From positions 56,494,654 through 56,558,653 of the forward strand of contig OZ026628.1 in NCBI GenBank assembly GCA_964020975.1: 64,000 nucleotides of DNA. The letters run 5' to 3'. The first letter of the stretch is position 1, and every line of letters begins with the position of its first letter. A program made the position numbers and the translations under genes. The stretch comes from Hermodice carunculata (lineage: Eukaryota; Annelida; Polychaeta; Eunicida; Amphinomidae). Under the pieces are notes generated by a model. It made no database searches. It was not told the origin of the DNA and was given only the letters and a program-made list of their open reading frames with translations. Below, in pieces: positions 1 through 10,853 of this stretch.

Positions 1-913
1 GGGTGGGAGCGAGCGTATTTTGGAGATCGTTTATGCGCACGCGTAATGTGTTATGACATATGTAAAGCAGCCACAGTGACGTATGAAAAGACCTGTTGCT
101 GAAGCCACTGCGAAGAGGTGGAACTAGAAGAATACCTGAGGATTACTCAGTAGTTTCACAAGTAAGTGTTTGTTTTTCATATTTCGTTGTTTTACATTGT
201 ATATATTACATGAGCGAAGATGTGTCTGTGTAAAATTTGACAGGTTCTCTTCCACTTGCGGTGTCATCGCATCAATGTATCTATGTAGTCATTGCCATGT
301 TGACCATCACATGAACATTATGGCGATGTCACTCACCATGAGCACATGCTTTTGAATATCGGCGCATTGCTCACAAATTAAACTTGATGTGTGTTTTGAA
401 GTCTTATACTGAGTTGTTATTGTATGTCACTAAGTCTGCTTTATTGATTGCTACATTTTTAATGTTTGTAAGGGTCAACAAATAGCAGGCACAATGAAAA
501 CTTGTAAGAATGACACTATTTTTTTCCCAAGACAATGTGTCAGATATCTGAATATTTCAGATTCATGAGTCAAAAAACAAAGGAACAACAACTTCAGTCC
601 CTTCAAATTTGTGTCATTATAATGAATATGTCAGATAACTGAGTGTCGCTTTCAGTTTTCACTGTATTATTTCATTTGAGCTCCAGTACACTTTAATCAG
701 GTGGTGCAAAATAAAAACAGAATTGTTAGCCCCCTCATCACTGGAAGTGCTTCTCCTCTGGTTTAGTTTCTACCCTTGATCTGTAAAAGGTCACCCTGTA
801 CATTTGATACAAACAGGTTGTCATTTTCCATTCCAAGGGCATGCACGAAGATGGACCTTACAAATCACACCAAAACCCCAGCAGAAGATGGGGTTTTGAT
901 CACACTTAAAATA

Positions 914-1001
<88 letters not shown>

Positions 1002-1889
1002 CATACATTTTAACTTCTATTCAGATCGTTGGAAAAAGGCAAGTTATGAATGATTACGATGTGACAAATCTAAAGCTCAACATGCAAGTGAATCAAACCA
1101 ACTTTTAAATTATACAAGTTTTGCTTTGCTTTGCTCTAATAATAGTTTTCACTGACGCCATTTTCCCTCCCATAAAAACACAACTTTCCCCATCTCTCCG
1201 TGACTGTTCTGGCGCACAGTTTCCTTATATAGTATATCTACCGAAGAAAAAAAAGTTGTAGCATCAAACAAAGTGGCCTTAACGAGCGCAAGGTTGAGTA
1301 CAGCACTGAGTGATAGGTCATTCAAAACATTAACTGAAAATGTCGACAGTATCAGCATGGCAATGTTTACAAACATCCACTTCTCGTTCAGATCCATGAC
1401 CTTGATTCATCTCAGAATCCCACAATCAGTTGAACGCAATCAATAAAGCAGACTTACTGACATACAATAACAACTCAGTATAAGACTTCAAAACACACAT
1501 TCAGTTTAATTTGTGAGCAATGCACCGATATTCAAAAGCATGTGCTCGTGATGAACAACATCGTCATAATGTTCATGTGATGGTCAACATGGCAATGACC
1601 GCGTGGATACCACATTGATGCGATGACACCGCAAGTGGCAGGCAACCTGTCATATTTTATACAAACACATCTTCGCTCGTGTAATATACACAATATAAAA
1701 CAACGAGATATGAAAAACACACACTTACTTGTGAAACTACTGAGTAATCCTCACGTCTTCTTCTAGTTCCACCTCTTTGCAGTGGCTCCGGCAACAGGTC
1801 TTTTCATACGTCACTGTGGCTGCTTTACATATGTCATAACACATTACGCGTGCGCATAAACGATCTCCAAAATACGCTCGCTCCCACGC
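1..1889. mobile_element. Element with ~450-bp terminal inverted repeats (foldback/long-TIR type)
   Basis: Bases 1-451 are the near-identical reverse complement of 1436-1889: for example TGGGAGCGAGCG at 4-15 pairs with the end of the right arm near 1886, and CTGCTTTATTGATTGC near 436-451 pairs with the start of the right arm at 1436. The ~980-bp interior has no recognisable transposase; its longest open frame is 82 codons on the minus strand (1149-1397) and matches nothing I know. The mirrored short frames at 170-355 (+) and 1532-1720 (-) are the same arm read twice. The left end coincides with the window start, so the true boundary and any target-site duplication cannot be seen. Each arm carries a GTAAGT donor-like site facing inwards (at ~162 on the left), so the arms could also be inverted copies of a transcribed 5' region. 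Superfamily unknown. Confidence 0.75.
917..997. repeat. (TA)n microsatellite
   Basis: About 40 uninterrupted TA dinucleotides inside the interior of the long-inverted-repeat element, followed by a short (CATA)n run. The open frame read through it (776-1108) is a product of the repeat, not a gene. Confidence 0.95.
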
Positions 1890-4800
1890 GTCGAAAGTAG
1901 ACGACAACAGATCCAAAAAATCTATCTATTTTCTATTCTGTCCTTTCTTTAAACAATATACATGAAAGTGAAAGATTCATGTTATTCACAAACAGAAAAA
2001 TCAGTGCACTGCGCTTCTTTCCTGTAACTCGAACGGTAATAAGATCTAATAACATTGCGCTTGCGCATTATTATTTATTTACCTACATAATGCTAATGAC
2101 ATTCAAGCCGATGAACAAAACGATGGTCTTTTTGGACAAATGACTTAAAACCTACACAAAAGACACAGAATGCCATTTATGCCTTCGGACTATTGATTCT
2201 TGGTACTAACTATCTTTGAAACGTCTTATATATATTTCCATCGCCGTTCAAAAACAACTGCTGGAACTCGGCAAAATATAAAATACGCATTGCACAGTAG
2301 GACCCGGCAAATGTACCAATCACATATACACATTGTAAAATCTGCACTCGAAACGGCAATATTTCGTTCCATCTCTGAACCCAATTGAATTCTTTCTATT
2401 TACCCCAGTGATAGAAATAAGCATTTTTTTTCACTTGTCCACAGGACAAGTATGGTGTTAGTTTCACTTGTCCACCACCTCATTGACTTGTCCACATTAC
2501 TGAGACAGAGTAGCCCTCCTGTAAATACACCTGGCTTGGCTTGAATTGGGGTGGGTCTTTTGCTATTTTAAACATGTACATGTACAGGGCTTCAAGAAAC
2601 AAAGGATTGGCGTAATTATGAAGTTGCCCTTTTTTTTAAATATCACAGAAGAAAAAGAGTAAGATATCAAATACAAATGTGTAGTTTTAATTTTCACTTG
2701 ACAACAGCAGGAAAGGGGAGGGGTGCATGATGAGGGTTCAGAGTAAATATTACAAGTCATGAACACACCTCTTTCGTGTGTATGTGCAGGGATGTGGATT
2801 AAGAGTTTTATTGCTCAATGGTCAAGTCAGATTTAATCTCGGGCAAGTTAAAATTTATAAGTACTTGCCTGGTCGGGCAACCAACTTTTTTGTCGCTGGG
2901 AACTCTATTCCTCAAATTTTCATGACACAGTTAGACTTGCTCAAGTCTCACTGGACTGTCTTCCGTATTTTATTTAAAATCAAATTCATTGCCAAATTAA
3001 ATTTTAAGTAAACACACGTCGTAGCTTGACCTAGCTGATTGGCGTGGAACGTGTATATAACCAGATAACATCGACTCCAGATGATTAGCGCCGGGCGGTC
3101 TGCACTGTGTTTCTTATCACACAGACAAGCGAGCGGTCATAACGCACTCCTCTTCAGAAGCTGTTAATTGAGCTACTGTGTGATGAAGGATTAATTGCAG
3201 TGCACCGCATCAGGCAAAGGGCGTCCAGTGAGACTTGTCAAACTTGCCGGCTTGTCGCTGCTATGAATTATTCATGAGCAGTCAAGCACGTGACAGATTC
3301 AAGGCCGTCTCAAATTCCTTGTGTTGACTGTTGTTTATTTACATGCAAGCATGCACATTTTATTGTAGAGAAACGTCAGTTCTTGCCGATGGCTATTTCG
3401 AGCGGCGTTAAAATGAATATTTTCCTTCTACAATGATTTAAATCAATGACCGGGTCGTTGCTTGTGACAATTTGAATGATGTAACTTTGCAAAACTGCGC
3501 AAAAATAGGGTGATTTCATCGTCTCAATCTCGATTTTTTTTTCTGTGCGCTATGTTGTTTATATCGTTAGATTGCTCAGAACCTTGTCTATTTTAGCAAC
3601 AAGCTCTCCCATTGGCTGAAACAAAAGTATTTTAGCGGGAACCCCATCAAAACTGCTTCTATTTCAAACAGATGCGTCGCTATTTTAGTCGGAAACTACA
3701 AGGGCCCAGAATCGATCACATAGTGTTCGCTGTCTAATCAAAAAGTTTTTCTATTGCTGCTTCGTTCGGTAGAACTCGCTGCCTCGTGTTGTGAAGTCTG
3801 GCTTGAAAGATGGGTGACATTTGTGTGAACACAAGTGGTTTAAACATATTTTATTCGTAGAATACAATTGGGAAGGAGGGCAGAGTGACAAGTGACGATT
3901 ACGGACAATTTATTAAAGCAAGGAACAAAATTTAACGCTGTAAATTGGTGAGAATGATAACACATACTACCACTGTACCAGTCTTTGCGTACAATAGAGT
4001 AGAGGTCCAATTTTTTACTATTTACTGCAGCAACAAGCTCTACCACTATAGTTGAATGGCAATTATAACACACAACCGATCTTAAGAAAAAAATAAAAGA
4101 GGAACCATCGTTCGTGACGCTAACCAAGAAAAATGCACGGACCGGTACCCATGCAATTGTATTCACACAGGTTTGACCGCTTTGATCAAATCGTGATTGA
4201 GATCGATATATTTCCATTGTAGGGTGTAGGGCAAGAGTTTTTGTTTAAATTGACAAAAGAGCCACATAGAAATGTAGAGGTCTTACTCAACAAAACTTAA
4301 ATCATGACGTGGATCATTTTGCATTAATGCAAAAATAAAAAAGTTGTGGCACTGATTTGACTTCTAAGATCCTGCGAAACCCCGGATGTTGTGGCGTCAC
4401 TCCCACCGAATTGATGGTAGTCCAGAGTGGGCTTGTGCAAGTTTGACAAGTCCCTGGTGTCGGCAGCCGGAGGGAGACGGTCAGCTTTGTCTCGCTTGAG
4501 TGGCCAGTGACTAGCCATGCATTCATCGAAGGCCACTTTCCAGTCGCAATGATAATGGGATTAGAACTGACCCGGACTCAATAGCTGCTACTGTTGAAAC
4601 CGACACGGCGGCAGTGTCGACCAGTTAAAAAAAATAATAATAATAGTAGGACCTACTTAATAACACCGTGTAGTTGGCATAATATTATTCAGTTAACTTT
4701 GTGGAGGGGAAAATGTATCGCACTTCTGGGTGGGACCGCGGGATGGGAAAATAGGGACATGCACCAGGGACTTGTGCAAGTCTATGACACAGTTACAAGT

Positions 4801-4968
4801 TGCAGTTGTTTGCAAGGCTGGCTATGGGGGTGAGGGGTGGAGGGTCTAATCACTTAAAAAATCAGAGCTTTCGCAGCACGTGCGTGGCGCGCCGATAGGT
4901 GATAATAATCGCTAATTGATAAACATTCCAAGTTTAAACAATTAATTGGTCCGCAGTTGTATTCATCA
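1890..4968. other. Gene-poor stretch, no supported gene
   Basis: No open frame here shows a recognised domain or convincing splice structure. Bases 2770-2900 resemble 24330-24420 (shared GGCAAGT...AAGTACTTGCC core), so this is a dispersed repeat. A CACGTG E-box lies near 3287 and another near 4878, and 3000-3800 is relatively CG-rich with no obvious repeat, so it could hold a promoter; nothing proves it. Two overlapping minus frames at 4314-4536 are discussed among the rejected items. Confidence 0.5.
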
Positions 4969-5168
4969 NNNNNNNNNNNNNNNNNNNNNNNNNNNNNNNN
5001 NNNNNNNNNNNNNNNNNNNNNNNNNNNNNNNNNNNNNNNNNNNNNNNNNNNNNNNNNNNNNNNNNNNNNNNNNNNNNNNNNNNNNNNNNNNNNNNNNNNN
5101 NNNNNNNNNNNNNNNNNNNNNNNNNNNNNNNNNNNNNNNNNNNNNNNNNNNNNNNNNNNNNNNNNNNN
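4969..5168. other. Assembly gap (200 N)
   Basis: Exactly 200 undetermined bases, a round number that suggests a fixed-size placeholder, so the real gap length is unknown. Upstream exons of the PIH1-domain gene could be hidden here or before the window. Confidence 1.
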
Positions 5169-5402
5169 TTCCAAGGGAATGCGTTTCCTGACCCCCAGCT
5201 ATGCTTCATGCCTTCACCACTCGTTTTTCAGTACCTGCAGGAGGGTGATCTCCCACCTTTAGCAGGGGCTAGGCCGGAGCCTCTGCACAATGCCTTGGAT
5301 TTTACTGAACAACTCCCAACATGTCCTATGCATACTTGATGATGTCATAGTAGGGAAGCCAATATTTGCCTTGAGTAATACTCATAATATTTTTTCTTGC
5401 AG

Positions 5403-5546
5403 GATGACATTTCTCTCTCTGTTCCTGATAAGTATGAACTCAAGTTACCAATGCCGGAGAATATCAACGACAATACTGCCAGTGCCAAATTCAGCAAAAA
5501 ATCACACTGTCTCACTGTTAGTTTACCTATCCTCCAGCAGAGGTAG
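5403..5546 (+). CDS. Last coding exon of a PIH1-domain protein (PIH1D1/PIH1D2-like)
   Basis: A strong acceptor (T-rich tract ending TTCTTGCAG at 5402) opens a 47-codon frame ending in TAG at 5544-5546. The peptide carries VPDKYELKLPMP, then SAKFSKKSHCLTVSLP, then stops after a few residues. This is the two-strand pattern with an AKF core that closes the CS/p23-like C-terminal half of PIH1 proteins, and the family's short end right after the last beta strand fits PIH1D1 or PIH1D2 better than the much longer Kintoun. These proteins are HSP90 co-chaperone adaptors (R2TP complex, dynein-arm preassembly). An AATAAA signal at 5782-5787 fits a terminal exon. Earlier exons are not found, because of the gap and the unassigned sequence before it. 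The family call is from remembered motif shape, so the exact paralogue is open. Confidence 0.55.
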   Translation, partial: DDISLSVPDKYELKLPMPENINDNTASAKFSKKSHCLTVSLPILQQR

Positions 5547-5805
5547 CAGTGGTGCTTGTATTACTAGGAGAAATGCACATTCAGGAAACACGTTCTGTTG
5601 ATTTAGCCATTGAATATATTCAGGAGACATTTTAGATGAAACACTTTAGTGAGTTTATGGATTCTGGAAGGTAGCTGCTTTAAAAACATTTTTACTTTAT
5701 ATCAGTGACACAGAAATTTCACATTCCACTCTGCTCAAGTGATTGGACATAACTATTACCATGCTGCAATGAAACGTTTTGAATAAAAGGATTGAAGACA
5801 CCATC
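5547..5805 (+). promoter_or_regulatory. 3' UTR and poly(A) signal of the PIH1-domain gene
   Basis: Non-coding sequence after the TAG runs to an AATAAA hexamer at 5782-5787. It is followed by T/G-rich sequence (5850-5870) as expected for a cleavage-stimulating downstream element. The cleavage point itself is inferred. Confidence 0.5.
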
Positions 5806-6530
5806 TGGCTTCTAGTACTGGTAGTCATTCATCTGTTTTTTTGTTGGTTTTTTTTTTTTTTTTTTGCATTGTCTACCTGTAATCCATCACTACACCCTTC
5901 TTTGTATATTTTGGTATTATACAATAAGTTTCTGAACTGTTTACCTTCACAAATAATGTCCATAGATTCAGTTTTATTTTTGATTTCATAACTAAACATG
6001 GACAAGAACCTTTTCAAAATGATGAGAATGTACACTGACCTCAATAGTCTCACCAGACTGTGATCATAAGGTGAAATTGATGTCAGAAAATCATTCATAA
6101 AAAATGTTTTAAATTATTTGATGATAAAAAAAGTGTAAATGCAGGAATATATGGGGTTTCCTATGCACACACAAACTTTTATCTAATCAGCAGGGAGGTA
6201 TATATATATATATATATATATATGATTGTGAGATCTAATGACATTTAGTTTCCAGAGGGATCATTACAGGACCCTTGTGACATTGATCTGCATAATCATG
6301 GTATTTTTAAGATGCTGATCAATCATATGCCTACATGCAGTCACTGTTACAAACTTTCCAAATTAATAAAGCTGTTTTATGGAGTACAGGCCTGGAATCC
6401 TGATCTACTATCTGATGATAAAGGGGATCTTGTCCTTCAAACTCACCTGTGTTGAAAAAAAAGTGGGGAAGTAGGCTGAAGTAAATCAGAGCAGTGGGGG
6501 CAACAAGAGCCCCACCATAACCAGCATATA
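5806..6530. other. Intergenic, no gene seen
   Basis: AT-rich DNA with a poly-T run near 5850 and a short (TA)n at about 6199-6224. I see no coding or RNA gene. Confidence 0.6.
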
Positions 6531-6710
6531 CAGTGAAACCTGTTTGGAGAGACCACCCCTAGGGCAGGCTAAAAAGTGGTCACCTAAAGCAGGTGGTCTC
6601 TCAATGAAGGTGCAATAACATGGGAAAGATAGCAAAAGGGACTTTGGAAATATGGTCTCAAAAGGCAGGTGGTCTTTCATTACAGTGGTCTCTCAAAACA
6701 GGTTTCACTG
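6531..6710. mobile_element. MITE with CAGTG termini, TA target duplication (pogo/Tigger-like)
   Basis: CAGTGAAACCTG at the left end is mirrored by CAGGTTTCACTG at the right end. TA flanks both ends (6529-6530 and 6711-6712). The 180-bp body contains further inverted GAGAGACCACC segments and no protein. A CAGTnnnACCTC-type terminus with TA duplication is typical of Tigger/pogo-derived MITEs; the superfamily is inferred from this. Confidence 0.75.
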
Positions 6711-6912
6711 TAAACCTAATCACTGGAGTTCAGTAATTCTGGTGCAGACATAATACTATATCACTACTGTTTCTGTACAAGCAATACACTACGTTTGCAA
6801 ATATGTCCACTTGTGTGGGGGTTTTTTTAATTCTGATTTGCCATTAAACATTTGATCCACTGGAATTGGACAATTGTCAGGTGTTTTCTTTTTAAGTCTG
6901 TGGCATCTCTAA

Positions 6913-7140
6913 TTCAACTCTTTCAGTTCAAGCTGCAACTTAAGTCGAGCTACTGAAAATGGACTGCTCAGAATTATGATAAGGATTCTGGATTCCTGTT
7001 CCTTGTAAACTGACCTTTTATTCAAGTACATGTAACAGCATGCCTGCATTTATGTAGAACATAAAGGTCTAGGTCAACAGTGCATCGCACCCAAAGCACC
7101 CGAAGGAAAGCTGTTGACTCGGTTCAAACGGTGGCACTGA
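6913..7140. mobile_element. Degraded piggyBac-like MITE copy
   Basis: It begins AACTCTTTCAG and ends in GGTGGCACTGA, with inner boxes AGCTGTTGACTC and TTCAAGTAC shared with the better-preserved copies at 39984, 42644 and 48009. The TTAA flanks are lost. Confidence 0.55.
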
Positions 7141-7792
7141 CATAATGTATGCATAATGCATGTAAATATGTTTATGACAATTATAGACATACAGGAAGCA
7201 GAGCAAAAGATGATGAAATTTACTTGGTTCTGAATTAAAAAGTATCTGGCTAAGAATGAAGTTAGGACATAACCTGAAATGCAAAAAGTGAAAACTCCAA
7301 AGATATATAAACTGCTGGTAACCTGCAACAGATTGGATTTTGTGGAGTAAGTAATACATATACTACTACAGTACGATACATAAACTACTACAGTACAAGT
7401 ATATTGCAGCAATACATGTATTGCAATATTGTATGGAGCGATTGCCTTTTACACAGAAGATATCCCAGGTAGACCATAGAATGTGTGAAGCAGATGATAA
7501 TGCAATAACTATGTCTGGGTGCCGACCCAGACATTTTGTTTTTCATCTGATTAGATCTATAAGCATAACAACAAAGCATTTAATTTTTAATAACAACCTT
7601 TATTGAAACGGATGAGAACATTACGTTGTGAATGCAAAACACTGGAATGAACTACGTGAAAATTAGCACGGACTTGTGCACTCATTGACCCCCACTCTAA
7701 CAGTATTATGATGTCACATCCATTAAACAATATTGTAACTCCGCAATTGTGAATATACTTACCCTATTTTAATAAAAATATGCTCATTTCCC

Positions 7793-7819
7793 CTGAAGAA
7801 GGTGAATTAGTCACCGAAA
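7793..7819 (+). other. Hammerhead-like core motif, unverified
   Basis: CTGAAGA, then a 5-bp hairpin GGTGA-ATTAG-TCACC, then GAAA reproduces the CUGANGA / stem II / GAAA core order of hammerhead ribozymes, which are known in Penelope-like retroelements. I cannot find a convincing stem III or a cleavage-site UH partner next to it. It may simply be the common hairpin tail of a retroelement. Confidence 0.2.
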
Positions 7820-7896
7820 TTCTTGCAAGGTCAAACTGACATATCGGCTTATATTTTGGTAGTGTCCAACTTTTAATCAACTATTGGAAAGCACTA

Positions 7897-8073
7897 CAGT
7901 GGTACCTCTCTTGAGAGACCCCTCTAATGAGAGACCACATGTCTTTTTAAGACCGCTCTCAGAACACTGCGCTATCTCTTCCATGTTGTTGTACCTCTAA
8001 TGAAAGACCACCTGTTTTGAGAGACCGCATTTTGACCCGCTGTAGGGGCGGTCTCTCAAAAGAGGTACCACTA
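7897..8073. mobile_element. MITE with CAGTGGTACCTC terminus (same family as 6531)
   Basis: The left end CAGTGGTACCTCT is mirrored by AGAGGTACCACTA at the right. TA is present at 7895-7896 and 8074-8075. The body is 177 bp with no coding capacity. Confidence 0.75.
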
Positions 8074-8201
8074 TAATATATGTACAGTCCAGTATGTGTA
8101 GAGTGCAGTGAAGTATGCAGCAGATTCCTTGCAACAGAGCACATAATCATAATGAACTTCTTTTAAATTTAGTCTCCTTGGAAAATATTCATGTTTCCCA
8201 T

Positions 8202-8500
8202 GTTGACTTGACTTGACTTGACTTGACTTGACTTTACTTTACTTTACTTTACTTTACTTTACTTTACTTTACTTTACTTTACTTTACTTTACTTTACTTT
8301 ACTTTACTTTACTTTACTTTACTTTACTTTACTTTACTTTACTTTACTTTACTTTACTTTACTTTACTTTACTTTACTTTACTTTACTTTACTTTACTTT
8401 ACTTTACTTTACTTTACTTTACTTTACTTTACTTTACTTTACTTTACTTTACTTTACTTTACTTTACTTTACTTTACTTTACTTTACTTTACTTTATTTC
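8202..8500. repeat. (ACTTT)n pentanucleotide array with (ACTTG)n leader
   Basis: A few ACTTG units pass into roughly 53 almost perfect ACTTT units (about 8231-8496), then degrade into ATTTC/AATTC. The apparent 122-aa frame of repeated TLLYF is the repeat read in one phase. Confidence 0.97.
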
Positions 8501-10853
8501 ATTTCACTTCAATTCAATTCATTTTATTTAATTTCATTTTTTAAATTTGGGAGGGAGCAAGGAGTAAAAAAAAAGAAAAAAAAGATGCAACACTGAAGAA
8601 TGCCTTATCCAACCTTCTGTGTGTCATCAGGTAAGTATACCAACATTAAATTTGTAAAAGCAAAAAAGTAAAAGTAACACCTAAAGTTTTTAATGAAAAT
8701 AAATTGCCTCCATCACCTAACAATTTGAGCAAAGTTAAAATATTTAATTTCAATGGAACTATATTGTCAAAAGAGGGCATGTCTGCAAAATACATAAGTC
8801 ATTTGACAAATTTGTGATCCCTTTTTTTAATTTACAAATTTATGACATTTGAAACTGCTGTTGTGCATCTCTCTAAAAAGGAAAAATGTGTGGGAATGCA
8901 TGTCTCTAATAACTACATATCCAGATACAGGTACCTTAAATCGACATAAGTTCTTTTGATGGAAACCCAATGGTTTCATTATAATGTGAACAGTTTTACT
9001 GCCAAAGAAAAAAATTTCATTCCATCCCCCCCCCCCACATCCCTTCATTTCCAGAAAGGTAGAAAATTGAGTTTTGATTCCATATTTCTGAAGTAACTAA
9101 GCTGTTTTCCTCACTTGAACTATTACAAATACTGTATGTGTCTATAAACCAAGTAGCTGCATTGCACATGTCTCAGTAAAATACCTAAGTAGAAAACAGA
9201 CAGCAGTTTGCAACTTTGTCACTCCAAAGTGCAGATACAGATAGCATAAGGGATTATTGGAGATAGGGGTGAGAGGCTAAAAATCTTGGTGTGTGGTGAT
9301 GCAAAACAGGACTTTTTACGAGGCCTTATCCCCTTAATTAGGCCCTCTACACTAGAATTTGCGTTTCTCTTCAATTTTTTTTGACTGCCTGTCCCAACAT
9401 TTTTGACACAATTTTAATTCATTCATTCAAATAAAACACAGATGTTCATAGTGTGGGAGCATATATCATGATTTTAAGTCCCGTGGGATTTTGATGAAGA
9501 TTTTATGCCACCTATTCAGAAATGTTATTTATACCATAAAGAACATTAAAAAACCATGTTGGCACTTTGCCAACCTGTTAGATTCAAAATGGCTGCCATT
9601 TTCAAAAATGGCCACCAAACTCCAAACATAATGATATTTTATGTTACATAAAGTGTCCGAAATGTTCGATTTAAGAGATCTAAGAATCAAATTTTAACCT
9701 TTTGTCATCCAGGAACATTATTCATGTCTTTTACCTTAAACCTGAATATTATTAGACACCAAAATTTAAAATATCTGAAAAATTTTATCTCTATTTTCCA
9801 TGTTTCTTATAAATGTTTAGTGTTAAAATAGTAGATTTAAATTTGGCCTTTATTTAGGTTGTTACTGACATCAATGAGGGTATGTATAGCACTGTAGTTA
9901 TCACAATTCAAGATAGCCACAATTTCCTCAAAATGGCTGCCCCCACCGCCACTTCCCACCCCACCCCCCACAAGCCACTATGTCATTTTACATAAAGAAC
10001 CAATATTCTCCAACTAAAATTATCTAACAGTTATATATCACACTCCAACCATGTAACAACATTGTGTCATGATTTTCAATCTTGAAACATAATACCAGTT
10101 GTTATCAACCAAATTTCAAGATGGCTGATATGCTAAAAAATGCATGCATATTATCTATGCATCAGAACTTGTTGATATTTAACTATATCTCTCATTACCC
10201 TTTTAATCTAGATCAATACTTTTTCCTCATCTGATCCAAGATCATCAGTTCAAATCACTGTTCCCTATTATTACTTATCTGTTGTTTGAATGCATTTGGC
10301 ATGTTTGTATGGTAATTTTGGTGTGCTGACAGAATGATTCCCTGTATAGTAGCTAAAGTGGTGGACTAATGCATGGTGCTGGCATGCTGAAGGGTGGATC
10401 TGCATGAGCTAACTGATGGGAGAAATAGTGACCCAAGTGCTTTTAGATTACTTGCTGAGTCTTCGTTAATATTGAAAGACTGAACACATTCTTGCCATAA
10501 TCCAAGCACATTTATTTGCAAACACTTTTTTGCACAATGACTGTAGCAAGGCCTCTAGATATTCTTGATTAACCTCATTAATTCTGGGGTTTAGTCCTCT
10601 GATTGCCCTAAAAGTGGCCAACTACATAGAAAGTCGTCTCCTTTCATGTTTTCAATTAACTTTTGTCCACAGAAAACATTTTGAATAACAATTATAGATG
10701 AGAGCTAAACAGAGATAACATGCCCCATGAATTTACAGCTTTTCAAAGCATGGAATAGGTGTTTAGTACCCACCTCATAATAAGAAACTAGCGTTCAGAT
10801 AAGGATAAGCCTCGGCACCCACAACGTTTTTTCCCCAATTCTCATTTTTTTCT
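8501..10853. other. Intergenic, dispersed-repeat DNA without a gene
   Basis: No open frame with recognisable features. It contains a poly-C run near 9026 and the inverted-pair repeat described at 9430-9625. A stretch near 10340-10400 loosely resembles a tRNA A box but has no proper B box. Confidence 0.5.
9430..9625. repeat. Left member of an inverted repeat pair (partner 15490-15690)
   Basis: Both copies share GTGGGAGCATAT/GGGGGCATATGG, CCCGTGGG, TTTGATGAAGATTTT and ATGTTGGCACTTTGCCAACC followed by a run rich in AAATGGC. They lie in opposite orientation ~6 kb apart. The box TTGGCACTTTGCCAA is itself a palindrome. Either two independent insertions or the outer arms of one large composite element. 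Confidence 0.65.

Noticed and set aside
776-1108. 110-codon frame across the TA run
   Set aside because: The IYIY core is simply the (TA)n microsatellite in one phase.
4314-4560. Two overlapping minus-strand frames, one reading MAFDECMASHWPLKRDKADR and onward
   Set aside because: Composition looks protein-like, but two frames overlap, no family is recognised, splice sites are not convincing, and neighbouring DNA (4430-4460 and 4740-4770) shares short repeats around ACTTGTGCAAG. Not supported as a gene.
5222-5335. Frame after a TTTTTCAG acceptor-like site: YLQEGDLPPLAGARPEPLHN to a stop
   Set aside because: It ends in a stop before the PIH1 exon and has no donor, so it cannot be the preceding exon. 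No family is recognised.
8228-8596. 122-codon TLLYF-repeat frame
   Set aside because: Product of the ACTTT pentanucleotide array.
10340-10400. tRNA-like A box (TAGCTAAAGTGG)
   Set aside because: The matching B box is poor (GGGTGGATCTG) and no cloverleaf can be folded, so no tRNA or tRNA-derived SINE is claimed.
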